In this document: positions 1-8,051 of the stretch, in pieces
Layout: the number at the start of each line of letters is the position of its first letter
Numbering within the stretch: position 1 is the stretch's first letter
Origin: an uncultured Clostridia bacterium
Lineage (GTDB): Bacteria > Bacillota > Clostridia > Oscillospirales > CAG-272
Direction: 5' to 3'
Assembly: GCA_904501715.1 (NCBI GenBank)
Contig: CAJGCD010000027.1
Location: 1 to 19,935 of the forward strand
Length of the DNA: 19,935 nt
Translations under genes and position numbers: made by a program
The notes under the pieces: generated by a model
Databases searched by the model: none
Seen by the model: the letters and a program-made list of their open reading frames with translations, nothing else
What the model was told of the DNA's origin: nothing

Positions 1-298
1 AGTAATAGTTATCAACCTCTGTTACACAAGGATACTGACCGGGATTGAACACAGTGCCCGTAGCCTTGTTTTTGATATAAAAATAGCGGTTTCCGTCGCG
101 GATAACGCAGCAACGTCCTTTTCCGTCGGGATCGATATATGCCATAGCGCGCTGACCGTAAGCGCCCACACCGCCGCCGTTCTGGTTTACACCCGAGAGA
201 ACTCTGGAGTTCCAGATGTAGTTAAGCTGGGGACGGGGAGTTTTAGGATTTGTGATCTTAAATTCTTTTTCTGCAACAAATTTTCCGTATGTACTCAT
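1..298 (-). CDS. Probable GH94-family glycoside phosphorylase, N-terminal fragment
   Basis: This is the first 99 codons of a minus-strand gene that runs off the left edge. The ATG at 298-296 follows an AGGAG ribosome site (about 305-310). The residues read ITNPKTPRPQLNYIWNSR, then a glycine-rich NGGGVGAYG stretch and an alternating beta-strand pattern. This resembles the N-terminal sugar-binding domain of GH94 enzymes (cellobiose, cellodextrin or chitobiose phosphorylases), which cleave beta-linked glucosides with inorganic phosphate in the cytoplasm. The catalytic domain lies outside the window, so the substrate cannot be told. No signal peptide is visible, as expected for a cytoplasmic phosphorylase. 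It has its own promoter and is divergent from the small gene at 481. The family call comes from motif memory only. Confidence 0.6.
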   Translation of the reverse strand, partial: MSTYGKFVAEKEFKITNPKTPRPQLNYIWNSRVLSGVNQNGGGVGAYGQRAMAYIDPDGKGRCCVIRDGNRYFYIKNKATGTVFNPGQYPCVTEVDNYY

Positions 299-337
299 TT
301 TTTATCTCCTTTAAAAATTTCAAGTACTGATATCTTG

Positions 338-366
338 ATTATACCATAATATGACATATTTATCAA
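338..366 (-). promoter_or_regulatory. Sigma-A-type promoter for the GH94-like gene
   Basis: On the minus strand a TTGATA -35 (366-361) is followed, after a 17-bp spacer, by TATAAT (343-338). A TG dinucleotide sits one base upstream of the -10 (extended -10). It is placed about 40 bp upstream of the start codon at 298. Confidence 0.75.
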
Positions 367-418
367 TAATATTTTTTCATTTTGTTCAACTTTTTCAACG
401 TATATACAAATTAAACTA

Positions 419-447
419 TTGCAAAAATTCGAGTTTTATGTTATAAT
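419..447 (+). promoter_or_regulatory. Sigma-A-type promoter for the 75-aa gene
   Basis: TTGCAA (419-424), a 17-bp spacer and TATAAT (442-447) lie just upstream of the AGGAG ribosome site (468-472) and the ATG at 481. The leader is short, with no room for a riboswitch. Confidence 0.75.
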
Positions 448-480
448 AAACTGAAAATCAAAGGAAAAGGAGAGAAGGCT

Positions 481-708
481 ATGAAAAAGGTTATTTGCAA
501 GGTAGAATACGACACTGAAAAGGCAACCCTCGTAGAGAAGCGCACCTTTGGTGAGTTTGGCGATCCTACAGGTTATGAAGAGAGCCTTTATGTGACCGAG
601 AACGGCAAGTACTTCCTCTACGTAAACGGCGGAGCTGAGTCGGTATACACCGAAGAGAACATAAAGAGAATGTCCGCTGCAAAGGCAGAAGAGTGGAAGA
701 ACGCGTAA
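481..708 (+). CDS. Small conserved-looking protein of unknown function (75 aa)
   Basis: I do not recognise this family. The gene has a good promoter, an AGGAG site 8 nt before the ATG, and its own terminator, so it is a real monocistronic gene despite its size. The protein is acidic and hydrophilic, with no cysteine pair, membrane segment or signal peptide. The N-terminal half alternates short beta-like stretches (KVICKVEYD, YLYV-type segments near residues 33-43). It ends in a charged alanine/lysine/glutamate helix around residues 54-73. It stands alone between divergent and convergent neighbours, so context gives no functional hint. A small cytoplasmic beta-plus-helix protein is the most that can be said. 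Confidence 0.8.
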   Translation: MKKVICKVEYDTEKATLVEKRTFGEFGDPTGYEESLYVTENGKYFLYVNGGAESVYTEENIKRMSAAKAEEWKNA

Positions 709-716
709 GTACATAT

Positions 717-750
717 AAAAAGAACCGAAATTAATTTCGGTTCTTTTTAT
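717..750. terminator. Bidirectional Rho-independent terminator
   Basis: A perfect 10-bp stem (AGAACCGAAA at 721-730 with TTTCGGTTCT at 735-744) closes on a TTAA loop. It is flanked by an A run on the left and a T run on the right, so it can stop transcription from both the 75-aa gene (+) and the amidase-like gene (-). Confidence 0.9.
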
Positions 751-751
751 T

Positions 752-1336
752 TTAAGATAAACCTTCAGGCGGGGTGGGCAGAGAGGACCCGTTGAGAATG
801 TTCTGGAAGCTTTGTTCGCCGTCAAAGTAAAGCATAGCGCCTTCAATATGAAGCACACGAATAGAAGCGTAATTGTAGGTTGAGAGCGGTCTGTCAAGAG
901 CATCGTTTGATTGGGCGCAGACAAGGACGTCGTTGTCGGTAAATTCGCTTATTATCAGACTGTGATAAAAGCTTCCGCTTTCGTTGGCAAGCTGTATTAC
1001 GTCGCCTATCTCCACTGTTCTTGAGTTTCTGGCATCGGTGGCATAGGGACCGTATCCTCTGTTTTGTGCCGTAAAATCGGGAGCGCCCGTTAGAAAGCTG
1101 TAAAGCTCGTCGACTCCGCTCCACGCGGGGGCTCGATTTTCGGCTGATATGTAATACCATCCAAAGGTAGGAGTGTAATTCATTACGGGAGCGCCCGCAA
1201 AGATGCATTGGGATACGAAATTAGTGCAGTTTCCGCCTTGACCCGTGAAATCGATGAAGAGAGGATTGCGGTCAAGAGCCCAACGGCGGGCGTATTCCAC
1301 GGCGCGCCGTCTGTCATAGGGAATGGGTAAGAGCAT
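752..1336 (-). CDS. Putative amidase-domain protein (Amidase_6-like, 194 aa)
   Basis: The protein matches the 'putative amidase domain' family (Amidase_6 type), NlpC/P60-like cysteine enzymes of clostridia and bacilli thought to act on amide bonds such as those in cell wall. Visible motifs are YDRRRAVEYARRWAL at the N-terminus, GGNCTNFVSQC with the likely nucleophile Cys37, MNYTPTFGWYYI, and FYHSLII with the likely His125. The C-terminal half has DALDRPLSTYNY and ends soon after. I chose the ATG at 1336 because a GGAGG site sits 6 nt upstream. A longer reading frame to 1468 crosses the promoter region and has no such site. There is no signal peptide or wall-binding repeat, so either it acts inside the cell or it leaves by another route. 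The substrate is unknown. Confidence 0.8.
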   Translation of the reverse strand: MLLPIPYDRRRAVEYARRWALDRNPLFIDFTGQGGNCTNFVSQCIFAGAPVMNYTPTFGWYYISAENRAPAWSGVDELYSFLTGAPDFTAQNRGYGPYATDARNSRTVEIGDVIQLANESGSFYHSLIISEFTDNDVLVCAQSNDALDRPLSTYNYASIRVLHIEGAMLYFDGEQSFQNILNGSSLPTPPEGLS

Positions 1337-1364
1337 AATATACCTCCAAATATGTTCTGCTTTC

Positions 1365-1395
1365 AGTATATGATAAAAAGAAATAAAAGCGCCAA
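1365..1395 (-). promoter_or_regulatory. Possible promoter of the amidase-like gene
   Basis: On the minus strand TATACT (1370-1365) lies about 28 bp upstream of the start codon. The best -35 is TTGGCG (1395-1390), with a long 19-bp spacer. This is weaker than the back-to-back pfl promoter beginning at 1403. Confidence 0.35.
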
Positions 1396-1402
1396 AAAAA
1401 TA

Positions 1403-1431
1403 TTGACATAATGATGTGATTATGGTATAAT
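1403..1431 (+). promoter_or_regulatory. Consensus sigma-A promoter of the pfl operon
   Basis: A perfect TTGACA (1403-1408), a 17-bp spacer and a perfect TATAAT (1426-1431) with an extended TG motif (1423-1424). Transcription should start near 1438, leaving a leader of about 160 nt before pflB that contains the riboswitch. So strong a core promoter fits a gene controlled mainly after initiation. Confidence 0.9.
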
Positions 1432-1439
1432 AGCATTGT

Positions 1440-1525
1440 TGAGGTGCTGGCGGAATGTGAATTAACACAGTGCACCAAAACGAAAGGGAATTCTCCCTTT
1501 CAAAGCCGACCGTCTGGGCAGCTCC
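1440..1525 (+). promoter_or_regulatory. ZTP (pfl-motif) riboswitch aptamer
   Basis: The pflB leader carries CCGTCTGGGCA (1510-1520), which matches the conserved 3' ligand-binding segment of the pfl/ZTP motif. The upstream arm fits too. GGTGC (1443-1447) pairs with GCACC (1472-1476), enclosing a TGTG/CACA hairpin (1456-1459 with 1466-1469). GGC (1449-1451) can alternatively pair with GCC (1505-1507). A variable 8-bp hairpin GAAAGGGA/TCCCTTTC occupies 1482-1501. The class is known to bind ZTP and ZMP (AICAR phosphates), which accumulate when 10-formyl-tetrahydrofolate is low, and to switch expression on. It was originally named for its occurrence upstream of pfl genes, as here. The call is by eye and the exact outer edges are approximate. 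Confidence 0.85.
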
Positions 1526-1551
1526 GATATACGGGGGTGCTTTGTTTTTTT
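1518..1551 (+). terminator. Riboswitch-controlled intrinsic terminator before pflB
   Basis: GCAGCTCCG (1518-1526) can pair with CGGGGGTGC (1532-1540) around an ATATA loop, with one G-G mismatch. TTTGTTTTTTT (1541-1551) follows. The 5' arm uses the last bases of the conserved CTGGGCA aptamer segment, so the ligand-bound aptamer and the terminator exclude each other. This indicates transcriptional ON control. A further possible alternative is GGTGC (1536-1540) with GCACC (1557-1561). Confidence 0.75.
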
Positions 1552-1599
1552 ATAGAGCACCGCGGAGCAAACGTGAAAACAGAAAGGTAGGAAAATTTT

Positions 1600-3831
1600 A
1601 TGGAAATTAAAGCATGGAATGGATTTGTTGGCGGTGAGTGGCAGACGAGCATAAACGTTCGCGACTTTATCAACAAGAACTATACGGCGTATACGGGAGA
1701 CGATAGCTTTCTCGCAGGCGCTACCGAGCGCACTAAGGCGCTCAATGCCAAGCTCAAGGAGCTTCAGGCAGAGGAAAGAGCTAAGGGCGGAGTAAGAAAT
1801 ATAGATACCACCACTGTTTCCTCACTGTGTAACTACGCGGCAGGATATATCGACAAGGAAAATGAGCTTATAATGGGATTGCAGACAGACGAACCCTTAA
1901 AGAGAGGCGTTAATCCCTTTGGCGGTATCCGTATGGCACGTGCCACATGCGAGGCGTACGGCTATAAGCTTTCGGACAAGATAGAGGAATATTTTACATA
2001 TCGTACCACGCACAATGACGGAGTTTTCCGCGTCTATACCGACGAGATGAAGGCGGCAAGACACTGTGCGCTCCTTACGGGTCTTCCCGATGCTTACGGA
2101 CGCGGAAGAATAATAGGCGATTACCGCAGAGTCGCTCTTTACGGAGTTGACGCTCTTATCGCTCAGAAGACAGCCGATAAAAAGGCGGTGGGCGAGCGTG
2201 TGATGGATGCCGACAATATAAAGCTTCTCGAAGAGCTTTACAACCAGATAGACTTTCTTAAGAAGCTCAAGAAGATGGGCGAGATATACGGCTTTGACAT
2301 AAGCAGACCCGCGGAAAATGCAAAGGAAGCCATACAGTGGACCTACTTTGGATATCTTGCGGCGAATAAGGAGCAGAACGGCGCGGCGATGTCCTTTGGA
2401 CGCTGCTCGACCTTCTTTGATATCTACATAGAGCGTGATATGAAGGCGGGAATCCTTGATGAGATCGGCGCTCAGGAGCTTATAGACGACCTTGTTATCA
2501 AGCTTCGGGCGGCAAGACATCTGCGCACTCCCGAATACAACGAGCTTTTCGGCGGAGACCCTATGTGGATAACCGAAAGCGTTGGCGGAATGGGTGAAAA
2601 CCACCGCACTCTGGTTACAAAGAGCTCTTTCAGAATACTTAATACCCTATATACATTAGGTCCTGCCCCCGAGCCTAATCTGACTGTGCTCTGGAGCGTA
2701 CATCTTCCCGAGGGCTTTAAGAAATTCTGCGCAAAGATTTCTATTGATACCGACGCTATACAGTACGAGAACGACGACCTTATGCGTATGACCTACGGTG
2801 ACGATTACGCTATCGCTTGCTGCGTGTCGGCTATGAAGGTAGGCAAGCAGATGCAGTTCTTCGGTGCGCGCACCAATCTTGCAAAGCTTTTGCTCCTTGC
2901 GCTCAACGGCGGATATGACAATATGTTCGGCACTCGCATAGGACCGCAGGAGGCGCCTATGGCAGACGAGGTGCTTGATTATGACGCTGTAAAGGCGCGC
3001 TTTGACAGATACCTCTCGTGGCTGTGCAAGCTTTACGTAAATACTATGAACTGTATTCATTATATGCACGATAAATACGCTTATGAAAAGATACAGATGG
3101 CTCTTCACGATACCGATGTGAACAGGCTGATGGCATTTGGAGTAGCGGGACTTTCGGTTCTTGTTGACTCGCTGTCGGCTATTAAGTACGCCAAGGTACG
3201 CCCCGTACGCAACGAGGAGGGAATTATAGTCGATTTCGTTACCGAGGGCGATTTCCCCAAGTTTGGAAACGACGACGACAGGGTTGACGAAATGGCGCAG
3301 GATATACTTCGTGACGTTATTACCGAGCTCAAGAAAACTCCTACGTACAGAGATGCGGAGCATACGCTTTCTGTTCTTACAATTACCTCTAATGTGGTTT
3401 ACGGCAAAAAAACGGGCGCTACTCCCGACGGAAGACGTGCGGGAGAGGCGTTTGCTCCCGGGGCAAATCCTATGCACAACAGAGAGGAAAACGGAGCGCT
3501 GGCATCGCTTAACTCGGTGTCAAAGCTTCCTTACGTATATGCCCGCGATGGTATATCCAATACCTTTTCTATCGTTCCCGACGCGCTGGGCAAGAGCCGC
3601 GAGGAGAAGATAGACAATCTTGTTACCGTGCTTGACGGATATTTTTCCAATAACGCTCACCATCTGAACGTAAACGTAATGAACCGTGAGCTTCTTATGA
3701 AGGCTTACGAAAATCCCGAGGAGTACCCCAACCTTACTATAAGAGTTTCGGGCTACGCGGTTAACTTCTGCAAGCTCTCACGTGAGCAGCAGAAGGAGGT
3801 CATAATGCGTACCTTCCACGACGTAATGTAA
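1600..3831 (+). CDS. pflB: Formate C-acetyltransferase (pyruvate formate-lyase)
   Basis: This is the glycyl-radical enzyme that converts pyruvate and CoA to acetyl-CoA and formate in anaerobic cytoplasm. At 743 aa it is close to the usual length of about 750-760. Key residues are present. The paired catalytic cysteines are Cys407-Cys408 in IACCVSAM (E. coli 418/419), and the radical glycine is Gly718 in RVSGYAV near the C-terminus (E. coli 734), followed by the typical ending [16 protein letters not shown]. The frame is open throughout. The start at 1600 follows AGGTAGGA (1585-1592). It is the first gene after the ZTP riboswitch, with pflA 3 nt downstream. Besides fermentation, it can feed formate to the one-carbon pool through Fhs (16644-18317). 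The riboswitch implies control by folate and purine status. Confidence 0.98.
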   Translation: MEIKAWNGFVGGEWQTSINVRDFINKNYTAYTGDDSFLAGATERTKALNAKLKELQAEERAKGGVRNIDTTTVSSLCNYAAGYIDKENELIMGLQTDEPLKRGVNPFGGIRMARATCEAYGYKLSDKIEEYFTYRTTHNDGVFRVYTDEMKAARHCALLTGLPDAYGRGRIIGDYRRVALYGVDALIAQKTADKKAVGERVMDADNIKLLEELYNQIDFLKKLKKMGEIYGFDISRPAENAKEAIQWTYFGYLAANKEQNGAAMSFGRCSTFFDIYIERDMKAGILDEIGAQELIDDLVIKLRAARHLRTPEYNELFGGDPMWITESVGGMGENHRTLVTKSSFRILNTLYTLGPAPEPNLTVLWSVHLPEGFKKFCAKISIDTDAIQYENDDLMRMTYGDDYAIACCVSAMKVGKQMQFFGARTNLAKLLLLALNGGYDNMFGTRIGPQEAPMADEVLDYDAVKARFDRYLSWLCKLYVNTMNCIHYMHDKYAYEKIQMALHDTDVNRLMAFGVAGLSVLVDSLSAIKYAKVRPVRNEEGIIVDFVTEGDFPKFGNDDDRVDEMAQDILRDVITELKKTPTYRDAEHTLSVLTITSNVVYGKKTGATPDGRRAGEAFAPGANPMHNREENGALASLNSVSKLPYVYARDGISNTFSIVPDALGKSREEKIDNLVTVLDGYFSNNAHHLNVNVMNRELLMKAYENPEEYPNLTIRVSGYAVNFCKLSREQQKEVIMRTFHDVM

Positions 3832-3834
3832 GCT

Positions 3835-4542
3835 ATGGAGGGAAGGATACATTCTTTTCAAAGTCTTGGAACCGTTGACGGACCGGGTGTCAGAGCAGTG
3901 GTCTTTATGCAGGGCTGTCCTCTGCGTTGCGTGTGCTGTCATAACCCCGACACGTGGGATATGAACGGAGGTACGCTGATGTCGGCACGCGCCGTTGCGG
4001 ATAAGATACTCAGGCTCAGGTCGTACTTCGGGAATGACGGCGGAGTTACGGTGTCGGGGGGCGAGCCGCTGATGCAGGCAGACTTTGTCAGCGAGCTGTT
4101 CGGTATGTGCAGGGAGCAGGGAATACACTGTGCCCTTGATACCAGCGGGTGCGTGTTAAACTCCCGTGTGGAACGGCTTCTGAACCTTTGCGACCTCGTG
4201 CTTTTGGATTACAAATATACCAATGATGCCGATTATAAAAAAAATTGCGGTTGCTTTAAGGAGAGTGTTGACCTGTTCCTACAAAAGCTTCAGGCTATGA
4301 ACAAGAGAGTATGGCTAAGGCAGGTTATAATTCCCACGCTTACCGACAATACCGAGTCATTGGAGAAGCTTTACGCCTTGAAGGATAAGTTCAGCTGTAT
4401 TGAAAAAATAGAGCTGTTACCCTTTCGCAAGCTCTGTGCTGAAAAATACGAGGCTATGGGGATAGAGTTCCCCTTGGCAGACACGCCCGAAGCGGATACG
4501 GTTAAGGTCGCGGAGCTTCAAGGACTTATGGAAAAAGAATAA
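3835..4542 (+). CDS. pflA: Pyruvate formate-lyase activating enzyme (radical SAM)
   Basis: This 235-aa radical-SAM enzyme abstracts hydrogen from the PFL glycine to create the glycyl radical. The 4Fe-4S site CxxxCxxC is Cys28, Cys32 and Cys35 in QGCPLRCVCCHNPDTW. The SAM-binding SGGEP motif is at residues 74-78, and the length is normal for the family. The ATG lies 3 nt after the pflB stop and has no close ribosome site of its own. The nearest strong one, AAGGAGGT, is inside pflB at about 3793-3800, so translation is probably coupled to pflB. It shares the riboswitch-controlled transcript. A hairpin at 4554-4575 follows. Confidence 0.97.
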   Translation: MEGRIHSFQSLGTVDGPGVRAVVFMQGCPLRCVCCHNPDTWDMNGGTLMSARAVADKILRLRSYFGNDGGVTVSGGEPLMQADFVSELFGMCREQGIHCALDTSGCVLNSRVERLLNLCDLVLLDYKYTNDADYKKNCGCFKESVDLFLQKLQAMNKRVWLRQVIIPTLTDNTESLEKLYALKDKFSCIEKIELLPFRKLCAEKYEAMGIEFPLADTPEADTVKVAELQGLMEKE

Positions 4543-4553
4543 CGAAGGAATAG

Positions 4554-4580
4554 GGCTGTTGTATATGCAACAGCCTTATT
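4554..4580 (+). terminator. Weak terminator after pflA
   Basis: GGCTGTTG (4554-4561) and CAACAGCC (4568-4575) form a perfect 8-bp stem with a TATATG loop, followed only by TTATT. The poor T tract suggests partial read-through, so yhaO/yhaN may share some transcription with pfl. I see no clear separate promoter in the 53-bp gap. Confidence 0.55.
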
Positions 4581-4595
4581 GAAAAAGGAGATAAA

Positions 4596-5744
4596 ATGAG
4601 GATTTTACATACGGGTGACCTTCATCTTGACAGTGCCTTTTGTTCATATGGAGCAAGGGATGCCGAGAGACAAAGGGATGCGGGAAGAGCCCTGCTACGA
4701 CGCATATTCGGGTGCGCTAAGAGCGAGAGCGTTCAACTCATACTTATATCGGGTGACCTTTTTGACAGCAAGTTTGTCAGCCCTGAGACCGGAGAGCTTT
4801 TCTACGAGTTGGTTGACGGGTGCGGTATTCCCGTGGTGGTATCTCCCGGAAATCACGACCCTTATTTTGAAAATTCATTTTACGCAAAGGCGTCGGAGCG
4901 TTTGGGGGATAAGCTTTTCGTGTTTACCTCTCCCGAGCTGCAAATATTTGAAATAGATAGCCTGAGGGTAAGAGTATTTGGATATGCTTTTACCTCTGCC
5001 GCCCTTTCTGTCAGCCCCTTGGGCGGTGCTGAGCTTCCCGCGGATAACGGATACACAAGGATATTCTGCGGACACGGGGATATATCCTCTCCTGTTTCAC
5101 GCTATGCTCCCATAACAGAAAGTGAGCTTGGAAAATTTGATTTTGCCTATGCCGCTTTAGGGCATATACATAACGCGTGGAGCAGCGAAATAATGGGCGG
5201 ACGGGCACGTTATTGCGGCTTTGGTGAGGGCAGAAGCTTTGACGAGCTGGGCGAGGGCGGTGTGTGGATAGTAGACACCGACGGCGAGAGCTTTAACTGT
5301 GAAAGAAGAATACTTTCCGACAAAGCCTTTTATATAGCGAAGCTCGAGCTTGCTGCGGAGGACACACTTTCTTGTACCAAGGAGAGGTTATGTGGGCAAA
5401 TAAAGGAAGCGAATTATGCCCCGAAAGCGCATCTCAGACTCATTCTCGAGGGTATTGCTCAAGAGAATTTAGTGAAGGATTTACTGACAGCTACCAAAGA
5501 AATATGCTTGGAGTGCGGTCTTGAATATATGGAAATTACAGACCGCGTTATGCCTGCGCTTGACGGAGAGTATCTGGAGCGCGATACCACCTTGCGGGGA
5601 GAGCTTTACAGAGTTTTGCGCCCTAAGCTTGCGTCCTCGGATGCACAGGAGCGTGCGAGAGCCATAAAGGCGCTAAAAATAGGTCTTGCCGCCATAGACG
5701 GAAGAAGCATCTTCGGCACGGAAGAGAAAGGCGGAGGCGTATGA
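4596..5744 (+). CDS. yhaO: YhaO/SbcD-like metallophosphoesterase (DNA repair exonuclease family)
   Basis: This is a calcineurin-like phosphoesterase of the SbcD/Mre11 group, the predicted nuclease partner of the ATPase encoded next. Metal-binding motifs appear in order: GDLHLD (Asp8, His10), SGDLFD (Asp54), PGNHD (Asn86, His87), a CGHGD motif around residue 160 and GHIHNAW around residue 195. At 382 aa it is the usual size for YhaO-type proteins. The start at 4596 has AAGGAG 5 nt upstream. Its last codons overlap the next gene by 4 nt (ATGA), typical of translationally coupled subunits. By family it should process DNA ends or hairpins. Specificity cannot be read from sequence, and the B. subtilis-style name is by similarity. 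Confidence 0.88.
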   Translation: MRILHTGDLHLDSAFCSYGARDAERQRDAGRALLRRIFGCAKSESVQLILISGDLFDSKFVSPETGELFYELVDGCGIPVVVSPGNHDPYFENSFYAKASERLGDKLFVFTSPELQIFEIDSLRVRVFGYAFTSAALSVSPLGGAELPADNGYTRIFCGHGDISSPVSRYAPITESELGKFDFAYAALGHIHNAWSSEIMGGRARYCGFGEGRSFDELGEGGVWIVDTDGESFNCERRILSDKAFYIAKLELAAEDTLSCTKERLCGQIKEANYAPKAHLRLILEGIAQENLVKDLLTATKEICLECGLEYMEITDRVMPALDGEYLERDTTLRGELYRVLRPKLASSDAQERARAIKALKIGLAAIDGRSIFGTEEKGGGV

Positions 5745-8008
5745 GAATAAAAGAGATAAATATTCTGGAGTTCGGTTGCCTTAAAAACAAGGTAATAAAG
5801 CCCGACTGCGGAATGAACGTCATATACGGAGAAAATGAGTCCGGCAAAAGCACCGTAATGCTGTTTATAAAATTCATTCTTTACGGATTTGGCAGAAAAG
5901 GCGCATCAAACAGTGACCGAGAGCGCTCTATAAGCTGGAGCGGACATATTGCCGCGGGAAGTATGACCCTTGAGCACGGAGGCAGAGAATACCGTATTGA
6001 GCGCAGATATACCGAGGGCGGCAGAAGCGGAAGCGAAAAGCTGAGAGCGGTATGTCTTGATGACGGATCTGAAATAGCTACCGATAAGAGCATTGGAGAA
6101 TACTTCCTTGGAGTGCCTAAGGAGGTGCTTGAGAGCAGTGCCTACGTTGGGCAGATGCGCGCCACGCAGTTAGACGGAGAAAAAACGGCGGCGAGTATAA
6201 GAAACATGCTCACCTCGGCGGACGAGTCGGTTGATACGGCAAAAATACTTAAGGGTCTTGACTCGGTGAGAGTGGAATATCTTCATAAAAACAAAAACGG
6301 CGGAAGCTTGTACGAGGACGAACAGCGTATAAGTGCCACCAGACAAAGACTGGAAAAAGCAAAGGATGCTTCGTTTTTACTTGAAGAGCAGCTTCAAAAG
6401 CTTGAAAGGGCAAAGAACGAATACACAATGGTAAAGCGTGAGCTTGAAGAAAAGGATGCCTTGGTTTCTGAAATGAACAAGGTAAATCTTCTTGTCCGCT
6501 TTAATAAGCTTGAGGAAACACGCAAGGAAAAGGAAGCGCTGACCGCAAAAAAAGAAAAGCTGGCTTCGGATACCCTAAAGACCGAATTTTTTCCCGACAG
6601 AAATCACGTTGCCGAGCTTCGTCTTTGTGCGAGGGCGTTCGGTGACGCACAAAAAGAGGTCGAAGAGCGCAAGGGAACGCTTAGCGCTAAAGCGGAATCG
6701 GGCTATGACTCCGAGCTTGCCGACCTTGGTGAAAGGCTTGAGCAGAGCGGAGGAGCGGAGTCGGTTCTTAGCGATGTGGAAGGCAAAAAGAAAAAAAGCA
6801 GACTGCATAGCGGAGTTATAGCGGCGGTCTGGGTGGCGCAAGGTGCGCTTAGCACAGCGGCGGCAGCTCTTATGCTTCTGGGTTATGCTTGGGGCGCGGC
6901 ATTGTTTGCTTTTCTCGCACTCGCAATCATACTTACGGTAAGGGCGGTGAATATAAAAAGAAAGCTCAGGGCTGAAATATTTGATATAGCCGCTCAGTAT
7001 GGAGTAGTTACGGATGGGCTTGGTGAAAGATTGGCACAGTGTACGAATGAACTTGCCAAAAAGAAGGAACAGCTATCCCACATAGCTGTTGCAAGAGCGG
7101 AGCTGTCGGCGGCAGAACGCGCGTATTTGTCCTGCGAAAATAATTTGACGCAGCTCTTGGCAAGGACACTGCCGAGTTTTGAGCCTACCTATCTTGCCGC
7201 TCAAAATGAGGTGAAAAGGCTTGAGGGCTTTGTTGCGGCTTATGAGGATACAGTTCGGGAGGAAGAGGCACTTTTAAGAGTAATAAAAAATGAAGAAGCA
7301 GTGCTGTCGAGCTATAACGCCGACGAGCTGCGCAACAGTCTCTCGGTTGACGTCAATGATATTACCCCTGCCGCTGTATCCGAGGCGCAACGCGTAAGAG
7401 GATTTCTGGCGGCTAAAAAGGCTTCTCTCGAGCAGCGCGTGATGTCACTTGGAAATTCTGTGGCAGAGCTTCGTGCCAATTCCACAGACCCTTTAGCTAT
7501 TGCCGATGAGCTTGCGGAGCTGGAGGGCAGACTTTCCCGTGACCGTGAATTTTACGATGCCTTGACTATGGCAATGGAGTCTATTGAGCAGGCGGGACAG
7601 ATAATGAGCGGAAGCGTGATGCCCTCTGTATCCAAGCGCGCAGGGGAGATAATGAGCAGGATAAGCAATGATAAATATACAGCTCTCCGTACTACCGGTA
7701 CGCTTGGAGTGTCCTTGGACAGCGAGGGCTTTGGCGTGAAATCCGAGTATCTCAGCGGAGGAACGAGGGATGCGGCATATCTTGCCCTGCGGTTGGCTCT
7801 TTTTGACCGCATATACGGCGAAGAGCGTCCACCCTTGATATTGGATGAGGCTTTCTGTCAGCTTGACGGAGAAAGAGCGGCGAGTCTGCTCCAAATGCTG
7901 TGCGAGCTTTCACGCGACGGTATTCAATGCCTATGCTTTACCTCCCACAAAAGGGAAGCTGAGATATGCGGCAGAATAGGAGCCGAGTATAAGGAAATAA
8001 GACTTTGA
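5741..8008 (+). CDS. yhaN: YhaN/SbcC-like AAA ATPase with coiled coil and membrane hairpin
   Basis: An SMC/Rad50-type ATPase of 755 aa, the partner of the upstream nuclease. Walker A is GENESGKST (residues 30-38). The ABC signature LSGGTRDAAYLALR begins near residue 671, and Walker B is LILDEAF (residues 699-705). Between these run charged heptad-like segments (roughly residues 180-350 and 405-610) expected to form a coiled coil. At the middle, residues about 359-404 form two strongly hydrophobic helices flanked by lysine/arginine (KKKKSR before, NIKRKLR after). This suggests the hinge tip is inserted in the membrane, which is known for YhaN-type proteins but not for classical SbcC. The zinc-hook CxxC is absent. 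The gene overlaps yhaO by 4 nt and ends at a strong terminator. Confidence 0.87.
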   Translation: MRIKEINILEFGCLKNKVIKPDCGMNVIYGENESGKSTVMLFIKFILYGFGRKGASNSDRERSISWSGHIAAGSMTLEHGGREYRIERRYTEGGRSGSEKLRAVCLDDGSEIATDKSIGEYFLGVPKEVLESSAYVGQMRATQLDGEKTAASIRNMLTSADESVDTAKILKGLDSVRVEYLHKNKNGGSLYEDEQRISATRQRLEKAKDASFLLEEQLQKLERAKNEYTMVKRELEEKDALVSEMNKVNLLVRFNKLEETRKEKEALTAKKEKLASDTLKTEFFPDRNHVAELRLCARAFGDAQKEVEERKGTLSAKAESGYDSELADLGERLEQSGGAESVLSDVEGKKKKSRLHSGVIAAVWVAQGALSTAAAALMLLGYAWGAALFAFLALAIILTVRAVNIKRKLRAEIFDIAAQYGVVTDGLGERLAQCTNELAKKKEQLSHIAVARAELSAAERAYLSCENNLTQLLARTLPSFEPTYLAAQNEVKRLEGFVAAYEDTVREEEALLRVIKNEEAVLSSYNADELRNSLSVDVNDITPAAVSEAQRVRGFLAAKKASLEQRVMSLGNSVAELRANSTDPLAIADELAELEGRLSRDREFYDALTMAMESIEQAGQIMSGSVMPSVSKRAGEIMSRISNDKYTALRTTGTLGVSLDSEGFGVKSEYLSGGTRDAAYLALRLALFDRIYGEERPPLILDEAFCQLDGERAASLLQMLCELSRDGIQCLCFTSHKREAEICGRIGAEYKEIRL

Positions 8009-8010
8009 TT

Positions 8011-8046
8011 AAAAAACGGCAGATATTAAATCTGCCGTTTTTTTCA
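8011..8046. terminator. Bidirectional Rho-independent terminator
   Basis: A 13-bp stem, AAAAACGGCAGAT (8012-8024) with ATCTGCCGTTTTT (8030-8042), plus further T residues. It sits between the convergent yhaN and hydroxyacid dehydrogenase genes and serves both strands. Confidence 0.92.
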
Positions 8047-8051
8047 GTTTC

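Noticed and set aside
1337..1468. N-terminal extension of the amidase-like gene up to 1468
   Set aside because: It would cross the pfl promoter and its own probable -10, and the GGAGG site clearly marks ATG 1336.
1897..3477. Two minus-strand open frames of 235 and 273 codons
   Set aside because: Both are antisense to intact pflB, with low-complexity, family-less translations.
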